Below are positions 40,941 through 53,837 of a stretch of DNA of 64,000 nt, one piece after another. How positions within the stretch are numbered: the first letter of the stretch is position 1; each line of letters starts with the position of its first letter. The notes below the pieces were generated by a model. It saw only the letters and a list, made by a program, of their open reading frames with translations, searched no databases and was not told the origin of the DNA. Both the position numbers and the translations under genes were made by a program. This DNA comes from Siphonodentalium dalli (taxonomy: Eukaryota > Mollusca > Scaphopoda > Gadilida > Siphonodentaliidae): contig CP136062.1 of the NCBI GenBank assembly GCA_032622095.1, positions 39,058,918 through 39,122,917 of the forward strand, read 5' to 3'.

Positions 40941-41720
40941 AAACAAATATACCGTGCCAGTATAAGAAGTATTAAATAGTTTGCTGATGACTGAGAATAT
41001 CCCAACCGCACCCACATCCAGTCTGGTAAATTGAAAATGAAGCAATGTTCCCGTGGATATATTTTCGATTGGAAAACGGGTATCTGTCGGGGAAAAATAG
41101 CTCTACAATATCCAATAAATAGAATCATATGCTGTGACTTAATATTTCAAGATATAATGGTTTCAAAGTGAAACGTTCTCACAGCCGCGCGAGCCTTGTG
41201 TATAAGAAGTATTAAATAGTTTGCCGATGACTGAATATACCAACCGCACCCACACCCAGGTCTGGTAAATTGAAAATAAATCAAAGTTCCCGTAGATATA
41301 TTTTCGATTCGAAAACGGCTATATGTCGGGAGAATATAGCTCTATAATATCCAATAATAGAATCATATGCTGTGACTTAATATTTCAAGATATAACGTTT
41401 TCAAAGTGAAACGTTCTGACAGCCGCGCGAGCCTTGTGTATAAGAAGTATTAAATAGTTTGCCGATGACTGTGAATATCCCAACCGCACCCACACCCAGG
41501 TCTGGTAAATTGAAAATAAATCAAAGTTCCCGTGGATATATTTTCGATTGGAAAACGGCTATATGTCGGGAGAATATAGCTCTATAATATCCAATAAAGA
41601 TATTCATATGGGCTGACTAAATATGTCACGATATAGCGGTTTCGGAGTGACGCATTCTGGGCAGCCGCGCGAGCCTTTGGTATAATAAGTCTGTCCGCAC
41701 CCACACCCAGCATTTCGTTC
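40941..41720. repeat. 238-bp satellite, about 3 units
   Basis: 'gtataagaagtattaaatag' recurs at about 40962, 41200 and 41438, with a diverged start near 41676. Each unit ends with 'cagccgcgcgagcctt'. Units are about 90% alike by eye. Confidence 0.9.
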
Positions 41721-42990
41721 TCGCTCCATTAAAAAAGAAGTCCGTGTGACAGGCTAATTACCTTACCCCATGTTAAAAATAGCTTTACCAGGCCCAGTCC
41801 GTCGGCGGTAGATCAAAGGTTATGTCGCCGCAGTCTGCTGTCTGACATGTGGGTAAGTTACGTAATCATGTGACACAGCGAAAATAAGCTGATACCATAT
41901 ATCGCATTTTTTTTATTTCATTAAACTTCAGCTTTTGACAAAAACGAAATGTACCAAGTGTATAATTGGAATCCGCGGTTGTGGTTTGAGACTTCAATGG
42001 CTCGAATCCGTTGATAAATACGGACATTACCCATGTGCATGTATAAATAAAAATATAATCTACACCCGAAATTAGAAAGAACTGAATTCATACAATTAGC
42101 GATAAAAACATGTTCATGCACGATCGTTTGCGCATTGTTTATATGAAATACATGGTTTTGGGTTCCGTTTGCATTGAACGAACTAAAGCGTTAAATTGTC
42201 GTTTTGGAAACTAATTCAATTATATTTTGCTGATTTTCTAAAAAATATAATTCGTTTGATAACTTTGTTTTGCTGCGTCATAATTGTTTTTATCGTTTTA
42301 TTGGCTAATTGCAATTCTGTTTTTCCTTTAAAAATAACAATACAATTAACATTTTATACATCGAATAATAAACGGTGATTAATTTGCCAGGGTGCCCTGC
42401 CCATGCTCACACAGGCTGAGATATGAAAGGAATATGGAAAGCTAAGTAATTACTGGTTGTATGCTGGAGTCACCGTATGGTATAAAGCCAGTGCGGTTCA
42501 CACCCAGGCGCCCTGCATTAGTGCTGGGAGTATATTTTAGTCACAGATAACTCGACAAGTTAGAAGAATGGCTAAATGTTTAATTTTCAAAATCTCACTG
42601 TGTTTTATCAACATAAAGATATAATCACTGATGTTTATCTTAAAAATGTATTATTAGATTCACCCAATTACATTATTTTGCCAAGTTTCCTTCATCTTCG
42701 CTTGTTTATGATTCACAATTGTGGTGGTTCTCACATATTTAGGCAAATTACATGCTTCAATTTTAGCTTATTGACATTGCTTAAACAGAATAGATCTCAG
42801 GAGTTTGTAATTTTATTTTAATTTGCCACATCTTGTGGAATTGAGTTCTATACCAGCATGCACTCTTAAAAAGTCTCCGCAAATTATGTGAGAAACATTT
42901 GGCAGCTTTGGGACCAACTGTTTCTATCGTATTAAATAATTACTGGACCCTGTTAACAGAAAATAAGAGATAACAATAAAAAACAAGAGG
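41721..42990. other. No supported gene
   Basis: AT-rich DNA with a few short hydrophobic frames (for example 42196-42378) caused by composition. No repeat or domain recognised. Confidence 0.4.
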
Positions 42991-42999
42991 TGTGCACTC

Positions 43000-43760
43000 G
43001 CGTGTTAGCATACCCCCACCGTGGCAAATTCAACCCGCATTATCCGTAAACCCAACAAAAAAAAATTCTAACTTTTTTTAAAGACAAATTTGGATTAATG
43101 GTGTCGCAAGAAGCTTGTACAGAAAACAATATTCAAATTGGTTCATATTTGTTTGAATGATTGCAGAAACTCAAAAAAGGGTAGAAAATGAAACGCAACC
43201 TTAACATCTAAGATGGCTTTTGTCGACTGTTTCGTCAGTCAAACCAAACTTCTGCTAAGAATGCACACAACTCCAGGGAAAATTATTTGGAAAAGAACCA
43301 AAAACTGTGGTAAAAATCATTGTTCCGAACCCATATTCGAAGATACTTCCGGAAAATATCCTAACTTGATAGCATCCACACACAAAAAATCCAAAACATT
43401 TCTAAGTCAAAATAAGTCGAAAATGAAGTGTAATGTTAGGAAAAACAGTCAGAGCCAACCCTGAGCCGCATCATGTATAGAGGGTGTTGTGAGAAGCATG
43501 TATACCAAACATTATTGAAATCGGTTCATATTTGTTAAAGTTATTAAGTCGGACAGAATTTTCTAAGTCAAAATAATAACTTAAAAAAAGAAAGTCGGAC
43601 CGCACCGCAATTAGCACCATGTGGAGAGGCGGACCGCCTCAGGCGGTCCTAATGAGATTGCATACACACAAATATTGAAATCGGTTCATAGTTGTTCGAG
43701 TTATGAGGTCGGACGGATGGATGCACGCACTGGCCAGAGTATACTTGTGGGGTGACCGCA
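43000..43760. repeat. Diverged interspersed repeat with 'gaaatcggttcat' phrases
   Basis: Three related stretches each read 'atattgaaatcggttcatatttgtt..agttat..gtcggac' (about 43128, 43510 and 43672). The last contains a hairpin gaggcggaccgcctc/aggcggtcc. It may be a fragmentary SINE or satellite. An 83-codon frame at 43213-43464 lies within it and is probably not a gene. Confidence 0.5.
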
Positions 43761-44345
43761 CATACCTATGAATACTTGTGGGATGCGATCTTTTGTTTGA
43801 GTAACTTGTGGGGTGCAAACCACAACTGACGATTTTTTAAAGAGCGTATTTTTAAAGAATCAACTTAAGTTAAGGATATCTTAATGTAATACATTCGCGG
43901 GAACTGTAGTGTTTGTAATACGCATAATGTTACTTGTGCTGCAAAATTTCTACTTTGATATATGATTATTACATTATATTATTTGGTTATTGGGAAATCT
44001 CTCATTCAAACCATATAAGTCTCAATATTTGAGTCATATATAAATCATATTTGAAGAAATATTTTTGAGAAACAAAATATCTCTGCTAGAAAGCATCCAT
44101 TATGGGTACTGGGCAGATGTATGGAGAGATGTATGGGTATTGGTTAGATGCATCCATCTAGTATGGGTATAATTTTGTTTTGTGTAAGGGAATCATGTCT
44201 ATTATATTGAAAGAAAATTCACTCTACTGTGGTTTTGTTCACAACCTTCTTAAAATTTGGTTTTAAACATAATAATTGAATCAATGTTTTGTTGTCCTAA
44301 TCCAAATGTGGTTTTGAGCAAACCAGATGGTACTAAGTATTTGGT

Positions 44346-44954
44346 TTTGAACTTTGTCCTGAACATAGAACCAATTTTTGTTTGATCAAAACCAAATACC
44401 ATCTGTTTTTTAACCAAAAGTGGGTTTTGAATTCCCGAGTATGGAACAATGTTTGGTCCTTGATCAGAACCAAATAGCAAATACTGTCAGGTTTTGATCA
44501 AAAACTGATTTTGAACTTTGTCACATATATGAACGTTCAAATTTAGAGTCACTTTCCTGAAAAATGAGTGGAATGACTGAAATCATGATTATGAAGTGAC
44601 ATAAGATGGCATAGCCAATGTAATGCTATTGTTTTCAACACTAAATTGTTTTGAACTTTGTCCTGAACATAGAACCAATTTTTGTTTGATCAAAACCAAA
44701 TACCATCTGTTTTTTAACCAAAAGTGGGTTTTGAATTCCCGAGTATGGAACAATGTTTGGTCCTTAATCAGAACAAAATAGCAAATACTGTCAGGTTTTG
44801 ATCAAAAACTGATTTTGAACTTTGTCACATATATGAACGTTCAAATTTAGAGTCACTTTCCTGAAAAATGAGTGGAATGACTGAAATCATGATTATGAAG
44901 TGACATAAGATGGCATAGCCAATGTAATGCTATTGTTTTCAACACTAAATTGTT
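44346..44954. repeat. 304-bp tandem duplication, nearly identical
   Basis: Unit 1 is 44346-44649 and unit 2 is 44650-44954. Both start ttttgaactttgtcctgaac and end caacactaaattg. Only a few bases differ, so the duplication is recent. The upstream 44230-44345 contains older diverged 'ggttttgaac' units. Confidence 0.9.
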
Positions 44955-45079
44955 GCGGGAGGAATGTTCAAATAATGTTACACATTAAAAATCATTGTTT
45001 TGTTTTTGTTCAACTTTACAATGTAAAGTTTGAGCTATTGCCCTGGTTTGGCGTCCGTTGTCCGTTCGTGCATCAACAA

Positions 45080-45660
45080 TTTCCTTCGGCATGCCATACA
45101 GGCCGCATCCCTTATCCGATCTGCACCAAACTTCATATGTAGCTTCAGGTGTGACCTATAGATGGGAGCTATCAAATTTTTCTGAATTTCGATGAAAAAC
45201 ATGGCCACCAGCAGCCATCTGATTTCAAATTTGATTCCATCGGCACACCCTACAGCCTGTTTTTTATGGCTGGATCATTTTTTAATTTCGCAGGCACGGT
45301 TGTGATCACCTGTAGATGGTAGCTATCGAATTTGAACATCGGCAGCCATCTTCGATTTTACTCTCTGCATGACTAAATCCCGTGGCATACCCTACAGACC
45401 ACATCCCTCCTCCGATCATCACCAAACTTCATTTGGATCTTCGGTGTGACCTCTAGATGGGAGCCTCCTATTTTGACAAAACATTGTTGAAGAACATGGC
45501 CATCTTTGGATTTACTCTTTGAATGACAAAATCTTTTGGCACACCCTACAGGCCATATCTCGCATCTGATAATCACCAAACTTCATATGGATCTTCTTCG
45601 GGGTGATCTCTAGATGGGAGCCACCTATTTTGACAGAAATTCGTTGAAAAACATGGCTGC
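45080..45660. repeat. Diverged tandem repeat, about 150-180 bp
   Basis: 'cataccctacaggcc', 'catcaccaaacttcatatgg', 'gatgggagc' and 'aaaaacatggc' recur in the same order about four times. A single further piece with 'gatgggagctatcaaatgttttt' lies near 38025. A - strand frame at 45373-45579 is a repeat reading. Confidence 0.75.
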
Positions 45661-46779
45661 CAACGTATCTATTCTCTGTAATATGTGTGTGCAGACCAGT
45701 ATTTTATTCAACTTACAACATAAACTTATAGTACAAGATCAGCCATTCCATCTATGATATATTTCAGTCTGTTTTGCATATTGAGTCTAAGTTTTATAGC
45801 TAGTTAACCCTTTAATTCCGGAATGAACTCTGACCAATTATATTCTAAATGGTAACTGGAAACTCTCAATTAGAGCTAACTATATATTTATGAGTATCTT
45901 GTTATCAAAGGGTTAATGCGGTTAGGGCCATTTGAATCGGCACTTGTCCGCATATCCAAAATCTTATATTGAACCACGGAGCCGATGTGTCAACTTCAAA
46001 TCGAATCTCGAATCGAATCGGCTATAGTCGCCATTCAAGAATGTAGGTCTTCGAATTCAGTCCTGATTTTATTGCTATACGGTGTCCGTAAATTTCAGTT
46101 TAAGAATGTTACACAGACAATAAAATCGCATGTGCAATTCTCCCCTTGTATAAGTTATATACATGTACATGCCGATTATCTTTTACTAATTGAAGTAAAT
46201 TGTTTCAAAGTACAGTTAGTATTCATCTGGTTTGATATCAATACCGCATAATCTGCAGACATATTCATAATTACATGTACGTGTACACCCACAATGCAGT
46301 TAGCGTAAACATATGCATCACTTATAATTGGCTACAACAATCAGAAATGCTGAAGCCATTTGCTGAAGCAAACTGGGCCACGGCAAGTGGTTGCCATAGC
46401 AGATTGCCACAGCCGAACAATCTTAATTAAGAGGGTTGCATATGTATATGTATAACCAACCACCATCCCGATAAAACACTATGAACCAATATTAAAATGC
46501 TAAGCCCTTTAAATTTGGACAGCTAGTTGTCCCTTTAATATATGATCACTAAATTGCTGTGGGAGTTATGTTCAAATTATTTTACACATATAAACACCAA
46601 TTGTTTTTGTTTTTATATTTATGCCCAAAACAATTTAGAATGAACATTAAATAGCACAAAATGGCATTTTGAAAACAAGTTACCGGTACATAAGACAATA
46701 AGGATTCACATGGCCAAAAAATATGTTGCAATTAGTACCGGGTAAAACCATAAATGCACTGGTCTCAGAAAAACGCTCT
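45661..46779. other. No supported gene
   Basis: AT-rich intergenic DNA; nothing recognised. Confidence 0.4.
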
Positions 46780-47460
46780 TTAAGAAAATGGTGTAAACTT
46801 GATATTGAGAATGATTTCTAGGGTACTTTTCGATGATAAATTTCATAGTGCCGGCTGTTTTTTTTTTAAATGTGCAAAAGTTAGGGTTTTAGGGACTTGA
46901 AACCCATTTTCGGGTTTCAGCCGTTTTTCCCCATATTTCACCACAAAAAAATACTATTTTTCACTGCAGACACACTATTTCAAGGCTAAAGTGAATCTAA
47001 AACTTTTGTGAGTGAAAAATATGTTGTCAGGGGACCAGCCTAGAGGACGAGTAGGGATGTACTAGTATCATCTCCCTAAATTATATCACTTCTCCCTATT
47101 TTGTTTACTTAAATGTAGTAAGTAGACATTAATCTTCATCATTTTCGTAAAAAGAACCAAAATAAGGGTTTTAGCATACTATGCAATAATATTGATATTA
47201 TCATTGATCCATTTTGTAAACAGATTTAAGTTCTAAAATCAGGGTTACAGGTGCCTGAACTCCAATTTTGTGTTGCAAACCCGTTGGTCAAAATTGTACA
47301 TCCTAAATAAATATTTGTTCTCATTCACTTCAATTTAGTATTAATTATCATTTCTAGTTTTGGTGCTGATAGGATTTTGGATTTAAGGGTCTGACCCCCC
47401 CCCCCTCAATATTGAGGATATGAACCCCAATTTTGATGTTCGGCCCTTAAAAGTTAAAGT
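46780..47460 (+). repeat. Left arm of a 7-kb inverted repeat
   Basis: It matches, in reverse orientation, 53320-53640 (outer part) and about 51840-52070 (inner part). Shared phrases include 'aagtgaatgaga', 'aactagaaatgataatt', 'tgtagtaagtagacatt', 'gaatgatttctagggta' and 'cgctcttta'. The identity is moderate. Confidence 0.65.
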
Positions 47461-49050
47461 GATGTGAAACGTAAATTGAACCTCACAATTGGGTTCCCTG
47501 CGTTATTCTGTGGAAAGACTGAATAAAATAACCCCCATACACGAAATGCCCCAACCAGATATCAGTTTGTACTAATTATACGGCCACGTAACTAACTATT
47601 TACTTTCCCTCAATCGGGACGAATAATTCCACTGTAAACGCGAAATAAATACACCAATGAGTTGTCGTGTGCAGTCGCGGAAACGCCCGAACACTTCCGA
47701 CTTGGTCGGGATTGAGTCGGCTTTCGTGGAGGGAGGCCGTTTGCTGGAATAGCGTAACATCATCTTAATAAAACGAAAAACAAGCGGTATAGTCAATTCG
47801 AATGGGAGGGATATAAAAGGAATTATTGCCTGAAATCACCAACGGAAGAACATTGACCGAGTTATGAAAGAATTATAATCAAAGTGGTCATGATCGAGCA
47901 ATGAACAACGGTGACAGTTGAAAATGTTACTATTTATAGAAATTTGTAATCGTTGACCGATTTTATGATCGATCTACAGCAGGTACATTCTCGTGCAGAA
48001 AGAGTTGTCTTACATGTGTATTTCAAACTGTTTAATTACCTGTGCAATGCTACATTTGTGCCATATTGCTATTCACTATTCTAGTACAGACCGTATTTGT
48101 TTGGGACAGCGATGGTGATATTGATATCCATATGGAATTATGTTTTCTTCAATTTTTGAGTTTATATAGGCCCAAATAAATATACCATAAGATGGACTCA
48201 ATCATTGACAGTTAAAATTGGATGGAAGTAAAGAAGTGTTGTGTATTTGCACTAAGTAATCGCAATTGCTTTATGCTTAAGTGCAAATATTTGTATGCAA
48301 ATAAATATTAAATGTAAAAAAGACTCCCATATGATTTGCTCTAAACTCAAATTAACTCAGGCCATAAAACATCACTCAAACATAGGTGAGGACTCCACCC
48401 AGATCCCATACTAAGATGGATATTAAGACTGAGGAAACCAGTTGGAGATAGGTACATGTATTTGCTTAAACATAATTCATTTCAATTACGCTTTATATAA
48501 TAAGTGTAAATGAAATCCACTTAAGTGTAAATGAGTTGCGCTTAAACGTAATTCATATACACTCCCATTGAACTCCACATACTCAAGCTGACATGGATGT
48601 AACCACATTACTATTGCCAGTAAGTTGACATACATCAGATTATACAAATATACATATAAGGTAAGACAGCCGATGAAATTATTGCTCTTAATATAATTCC
48701 AATGTATTATGATAACGCATAAGTCAATTATGCTTAAGCGTAAATGATTACATTAAGCGTAACTGATTTATGCTTAATCGTAAATTATTTACGCTTAAAT
48801 GCAATTAGTTAATATAAAATGTGAAAATGAATCATTTGCGCTTAAGTGCAAGTATATGTCTATCAATATATTTGCGCTCAAGCGCAAATGCCTAACATTC
48901 CCTCACTTCCCTCTGATTGTGAATGATAGATTCCATCTCATAGTATATTATCATTGATTGATTGATTTATTTATTGTTCCATCAATAACACATGGTATCA
49001 TGGACCCATAGTAGTAGCCCCATATAATACTGAAACATTGAAGAAAAAAT
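47461..49050. other. No supported gene; dispersed 'cttaagcgtaaatg' motifs
   Basis: Between 48240 and 48900, and again near 49480-49560, short motifs related to 'gcttaagcgtaaatgatt' and its complement recur at irregular spacing. They can pair with each other. No gene is recognised. Confidence 0.4.
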
Positions 49051-49059
49051 ATTTCCATA

Positions 49060-49440
49060 TGCATATATCAGCATCTCTGTCCCTGGTGTCCCAAGAATTG
49101 GTGCCTCACTCCCAGAGTTCTAGTATATTTTATTAAAGGGACATCTCCTACACAGATATATACCATTTCCATGGCCATAAATATGGAATTCGGGGTTACT
49201 GGGGACTCGCTTCCCTCATATGGTGTACTTATTGACTTGAAATTGGGGAAAACCCCAATTTTCATATTATCAGCATCCCTGTCCCCAAGAATTTGTGTCT
49301 CCATCCCAGAGATCTAGTATATTTTATAAAAGAGATATATCCTGCACATATCTCTACCATTTCCATGGTCATAAAAGAGATATTGCGGTTACTGGGGGGG
49401 GGTGCTTCCCTCATATGGTGGGTCTGTGCCATTTAAAATT
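49060..49440. repeat. Two-unit tandem repeat, about 200 bp
   Basis: Both units contain 'atcagcatc(t/c)ctgtcccc', 'ccagag(t/a)tctagtatattttat', 'accatttccatgg' and 'cttccctcatatggtg', beginning near 49068 and 49268. Confidence 0.8.
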
Positions 49441-49570
49441 AATTCAGGGGGGTGATATCAATGCATGTTAATTTTTATTTGCGCAAATGATTTACACTGA
49501 CGCGCAAATGATAGATGTTATTTTGCGAAATATTTGCGCTTGATCGTAAATGAATAATAAATGTGAAATG

Positions 49571-50610
49571 GGTATCCCATACATGAAATGCCGTATCTAT
49601 ACATGTATGCTATAGCGCGTATATCCTACAGGTCTGGGTGAACCACCGATCAATCAATAACAGCCCGATCGGGCTAAAGTAGACCGATCAGGCTAAAATA
49701 GACCGATCGGTCTTTAACAGCCAGCTTGAATCTTGGACAAAGGGAGTAGGCCTACTCTAAATTGTTCTTTCAAGTGAAATATGCCTCCCATATATGAAAC
49801 GCCTTATCTATATGCTATAGCGCGCATACCCTACAGGTCTGGGTGAACCACCGATCAATCAATAATAGCCCGATCGGGCTAAAATAGACCGATCGTGCTA
49901 AAATAGACCGATCGGTCTTTAACAGCCAGCTTGAATCTTGGACAAAGGGAGTAGGCCTACTCTAAATTGTTCTTTCAAGTGAAATATGCCTCCCATATAT
50001 GAAACGCCTTATCTATATGCTATAGCGCGCATACCCTACAGGTCTGGGTGAACCACCGATCAATCAATAATAGCCCGATCGGGCTAAAATAGACCGATCG
50101 TGCTAAAATAGACCGATCAGTCTTTCACAGCCAGCCTGAATATTGGATAAAGGGTGTAGGCCTACTATAAATTGTTCTTTCAAGTGAAATAGGCCTCCCA
50201 TACATAAAACGCCTTATCTATATGCTATAGCGCGCATATCCTACAGGTCTGGGTGAACCTCCGATCAATCAATAATAGCCCGATCGGGCTGAAATAGACC
50301 GATCGGGCTAAAATAGACCGATCGGTCTTTCACAGCCAGCCCGAATCTTGGATAAAGGGAGTAGGCCTACTCTAAATTGTTCTTTCAAGTGAAATGGCCT
50401 CCCATAGTATTACATGAAACGCCTTATCTATATGCTGTAGCGTGCATATCCTACAGGTCTGGGTGAACCACCGATCTATCAATAATAGCCCGATCGGGCT
50501 AAAATATACCGATCGGGCTAAAATAATCCCATCGGTCTTTCACAGCCGGCATAAATCTTGGATAAAGGGAGTAGGCCTACTCTAAATTGTTCTTTCAAGT
50601 TACAACCATT
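49571..50610. repeat. About 205-bp satellite, 5 units, with nested palindromes
   Basis: 'ctacaggtctgggtgaac' recurs at about 49628, 49834, 50035, 50240 and 50451. Each unit has two or three palindromic blocks based on CCGATCGG: agcccgatcgggct, then agaccgatcgggct, then agaccgatcggtct, spaced by aaaat. Units end with 'gtaggcctactctaaattgttctttcaag'. Confidence 0.9.
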
Positions 50611-51370
50611 TTTTTGTAAAAAATTATTCTGATTCATTTTGAAACTAATGAAAGACAATTTTGAAACTAATGAAAGACAATGTATAATTTTTTGCTGGTA
50701 TATTCATCATAAATTTGAACAAATCTTCAAGCAAAAAAAAATTCAATATTCAAGAAATCTCTAAACAACAGTGTCAGGAAGACCAATCGATCTAGCTCAG
50801 CACGAAAACTGTGTTAGTTGCCAAATAATTGTCGACATTTTACTTAGAAAACTTGAATGCAAAAACTATGATAGGCCCCCTATTATTATTTTTTTTTCTC
50901 TTTTTGTTGAATCTACTTTCGTTATCGACATGCCGGCTATTGTTTTGGCTGTTCTCCCAGTCGTGCGTGCCAGCCGATCGTCGTTATTCGGGCGGTTCCG
51001 ATTTCCTCCGAATATCATTCCATGAGACTCCGCGCGCTGATTCGCTCCGAAAATGTGTTAGTATCTGAGAAGATTTCTTACTCTGATCGCAGTTTTCAAC
51101 AATTTAATACAGGGCGAGTACCGCACTAATAATATGCCACATTTGGGGTTTTCTTTCTAGTTTTTTATGACCTTTCTTGTGGTATATCGGGCACAGTTCT
51201 GTCTGACATCAAATATATACCCACCGGGAGTGAAGCTAATGACTTTAAAACCCTAAATTTTGGGCCATTTCCAGATTTTATTACTAAAATACATTTCTTC
51301 TGTCCAGTTCACCATAATTTAGCTAAGAATGTATTTAATCATGAGGTCTGTAAACCTTCAAAAATTCACT
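50611..51370. other. No supported gene
   Basis: Intergenic DNA. Two overlapping + strand frames at 50771-51068 show no recognisable domain. Confidence 0.4.
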
Positions 51371-51375
51371 TTTAA

Positions 51376-51520
51376 TAATCAGATTCATCATCTGAGAAAT
51401 AATCTCCAGATTTCCGTTCACTGTCATCATTGCTGGCAACATCATCATCAGAATCATCAGCAAAAGAACACTCTATGTCATTGCTAGATATCTCATCATA
51501 ATGTTGTTTGACTGAATCGG
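51376..51520 (-). pseudogene. Possible acidic C-terminal exon fragment
   Basis: The - strand frame reads a highly acidic, Ser/Asp-rich stretch (DDSDDDVASNDDSERKSGDYF) ending in DDESDY and a stop at 51376. The region lies inside the large inverted repeat, so it could be the 3' end of a transposon gene. It could also be a chance reading of a trinucleotide-rich stretch (catcat). No family is recognised. A two-unit 50-bp repeat (ctgaatcggttg, atcttcactggcaat) adjoins it. Confidence 0.3.
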
Positions 51521-51839
51521 TTGCATTACTAATCTTCACTGGCAATGTGTGACTGAATCGGTTGTATTACCAATCTTCACTGGCAATTCATTTGGAACAG
51601 CAGGTCTATCAAACCACATTGGTTATGTCATGCCATCAACCAGACTTCATCCGTGAAAGGTGAATTTTGGAAGTTTAAAGACCTGTTTATGAGTTTCATT
51701 ATCTGAGTTTGGTATAAAAATGGTTAGAAATTGTGCATTCTTGATAAATTAGGGTGATCGGGACAGAAGAAATGTCTGTTAGTAGTCTAATCTTGAAAAA
51801 TTGCCCAAAATGTAGGGTTACAATGACATGACTTCAAAA

Positions 51840-53640
51840 TTGTGTTCAGACCCTCAATATTGGGGTTTAAACCAGTAAACCCAATTTTTGTGGAGAATTT
51901 GTCCAAAATCCTATCAGCATTCAGCAAAAAAACTAGAAATGATAATTACTACTAAATTGAAGTGAATGAGACCAAAACATTATTTAGGAGGTCAAATTAT
52001 GACCAAAACAATTTGAGTTCACGCCCCTGAAACCTTGATTTTAGCACTTAAAACTGTTTTTAAAAATAGAACAAGATAAAATAAGATGTCTTTATTGAAA
52101 TAAACATCCAAATGTGGACAGGATGCAAAGAAATACGTAGTGACATTGACATATTAAGATATAGCATGAATGACATACAGGAAAACCAAAAATGCACATA
52201 TATACAAGATAGATACAACAATATGTGACAATATGACACCCTTGGTAGCAGACCAAGTGCTGTTTTTTCTGGGGTTTGGGGTGTTATGTATTCATGTCTG
52301 ATAACATTGATCTTTGTTTAAAATATAAGTTAATTTTACGGCATATCAACGCCAAAGATTCGGGTCGGCATTGTTACTCATAATTATATTAAAATATTTT
52401 GGAACTTCTGTCTGTCTGTGTGTGTATGTATGTATGTATGTATGTATGTATGTATGTATGTATGTATGTGTGTTATAGATTCTAAATCTGCTGGACCGAT
52501 TCGACTCAACTTTGGTTTGTAGGCCCACTTTTATCCCGGAAATAATATGGGCGAGTCCAATTTCACATGCGACCATGACCTTGACATTGCTCATATAGGC
52601 TTAGGCATGTTTCTGGACTTCGACCGATCCGACGCGAATTTGGTATGTAGGCCTACTTTGATCCCGGGGAAAGTATGGGCGGGTCCAATTTCACGTGCGA
52701 CCGTGCCCCTGACCCTCACCTCGCTCATATAGGAATGTTTCTGGACCGATCTTACAATATTTTTCCAGAAGCTGTATATTCTTCCTAGACGGAGGCTATC
52801 ACAGATAAATCCCTAAATAGCTTGCACGAAGGCGGGCACATCAGCTCTTAATTATATATTTGTTTCTTTCCATTGCAAAAATCCCGGCTAAAAAAATTAT
52901 TATTGTGAATTAAAGATCATTCCTTATCGACTTGTACGCATTACATTCGGTAATAAAGTGTCTCTCATTTTCGATTGATTTTCTGTCCTTGTAATATAGG
53001 CATACATGTAATCTCTCTGCTTCAAATTTAACCTGATAGACGTGTCTTAGTTTTTCAATAGCAAGGTTATGATTACTGATTCGCAGACTTGTAAACATGG
53101 TTATTGTCTCATTGTCGATTGTATATTTGAGATAGGCTTCGGGTTCTATATGTTATCCGTTTTTGACAAGCGCATAGGTCCTCAATTTATTACCACTATC
53201 TCCTCTTATTACGGTGGGTGCCGTAAGAACTATTGTGAATTCCGATTGGTTTGCATGTTTCAGTTGGCTACACAATGAATAGCAGTATTATTGTAAAGTA
53301 AATTAAAATTATTTAGGAGGGAAACAAATCTATTTCTGGGAATACAGTCTGGTTAAAAGGTTCAGGCTTCTAAAACCCTTTACAAAAAATAATCACTGGA
53401 CAATGGTGAACATTAATGTCTTCTTACTACATTTATGTGAATTGAACAAAAACATATTATTGATTGCGGTGAATTCTGGGGGAAAATGGCTGAAAACCGA
53501 AATTGGGGTTTATGCCCTAAAACCCTAACATGCGTGTTTCTGTTAAATCAGCTTGCACCATGTAATTCCTCATCGAAAATTACCTTAGAAATCATTCTCA
53601 ATATAAAGTGAACACAATTTCCCTAAAGAGCGCGTTTTGA
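51840..53640 (-). repeat. Right arm of the 7-kb inverted repeat, interrupted
   Basis: The inner part (51840-52070) and outer part (53320-53640) match the left arm 46780-47460 in reverse order. They are separated by about 1.2 kb that has no match there and so is a later insertion. Confidence 0.6.
52071..53310 (-). mobile_element. LINE 3' fragment with nested repeat, inserted in the arm
   Basis: The insertion contains the C-terminal part of a LINE ORF2 on the - strand (52910-53098). That frame reads SLRISNHNLAIEKLRH, followed by a Cys/His cluster ending HFITECNAYKSIR. Its 3' side ends near 52075 with aataaag and A-rich sequence on the - strand. Nested within it is a tatg/tgta microsatellite (about 52422-52470) and a Helitron-like stretch ending 'cgaaggcgggcacatcagct' near 52847, resembling a degenerate Helitron 3' end. 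Confidence 0.5.
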
Positions 53641-53837
53641 CACCTACTAAATGAAATGCAATAGACAACACAAAGCCCGTTTAACGTCCAATCCAAAAAA
53701 CGGAAAAATGTATTTCTCAATTTTCCCACCAAAGAAGATTCTGTAACGTCGCCAGTTATTTATAGCGTCGTGTTCTAGATCTCGGACACGGCGTGGTGAA
53801 GTGACGTCATCTTGCATTGAGCGTCATGAGACATAGA

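Noticed and set aside
40706-41128. 140-codon - strand frame
   Set aside because: It spans low-complexity A/T sequence and the first satellite unit, with no domain.
42196-42378. Small hydrophobic protein
   Set aside because: The hydrophobicity follows from AT-rich codons; there is no start context or neighbour to support it.
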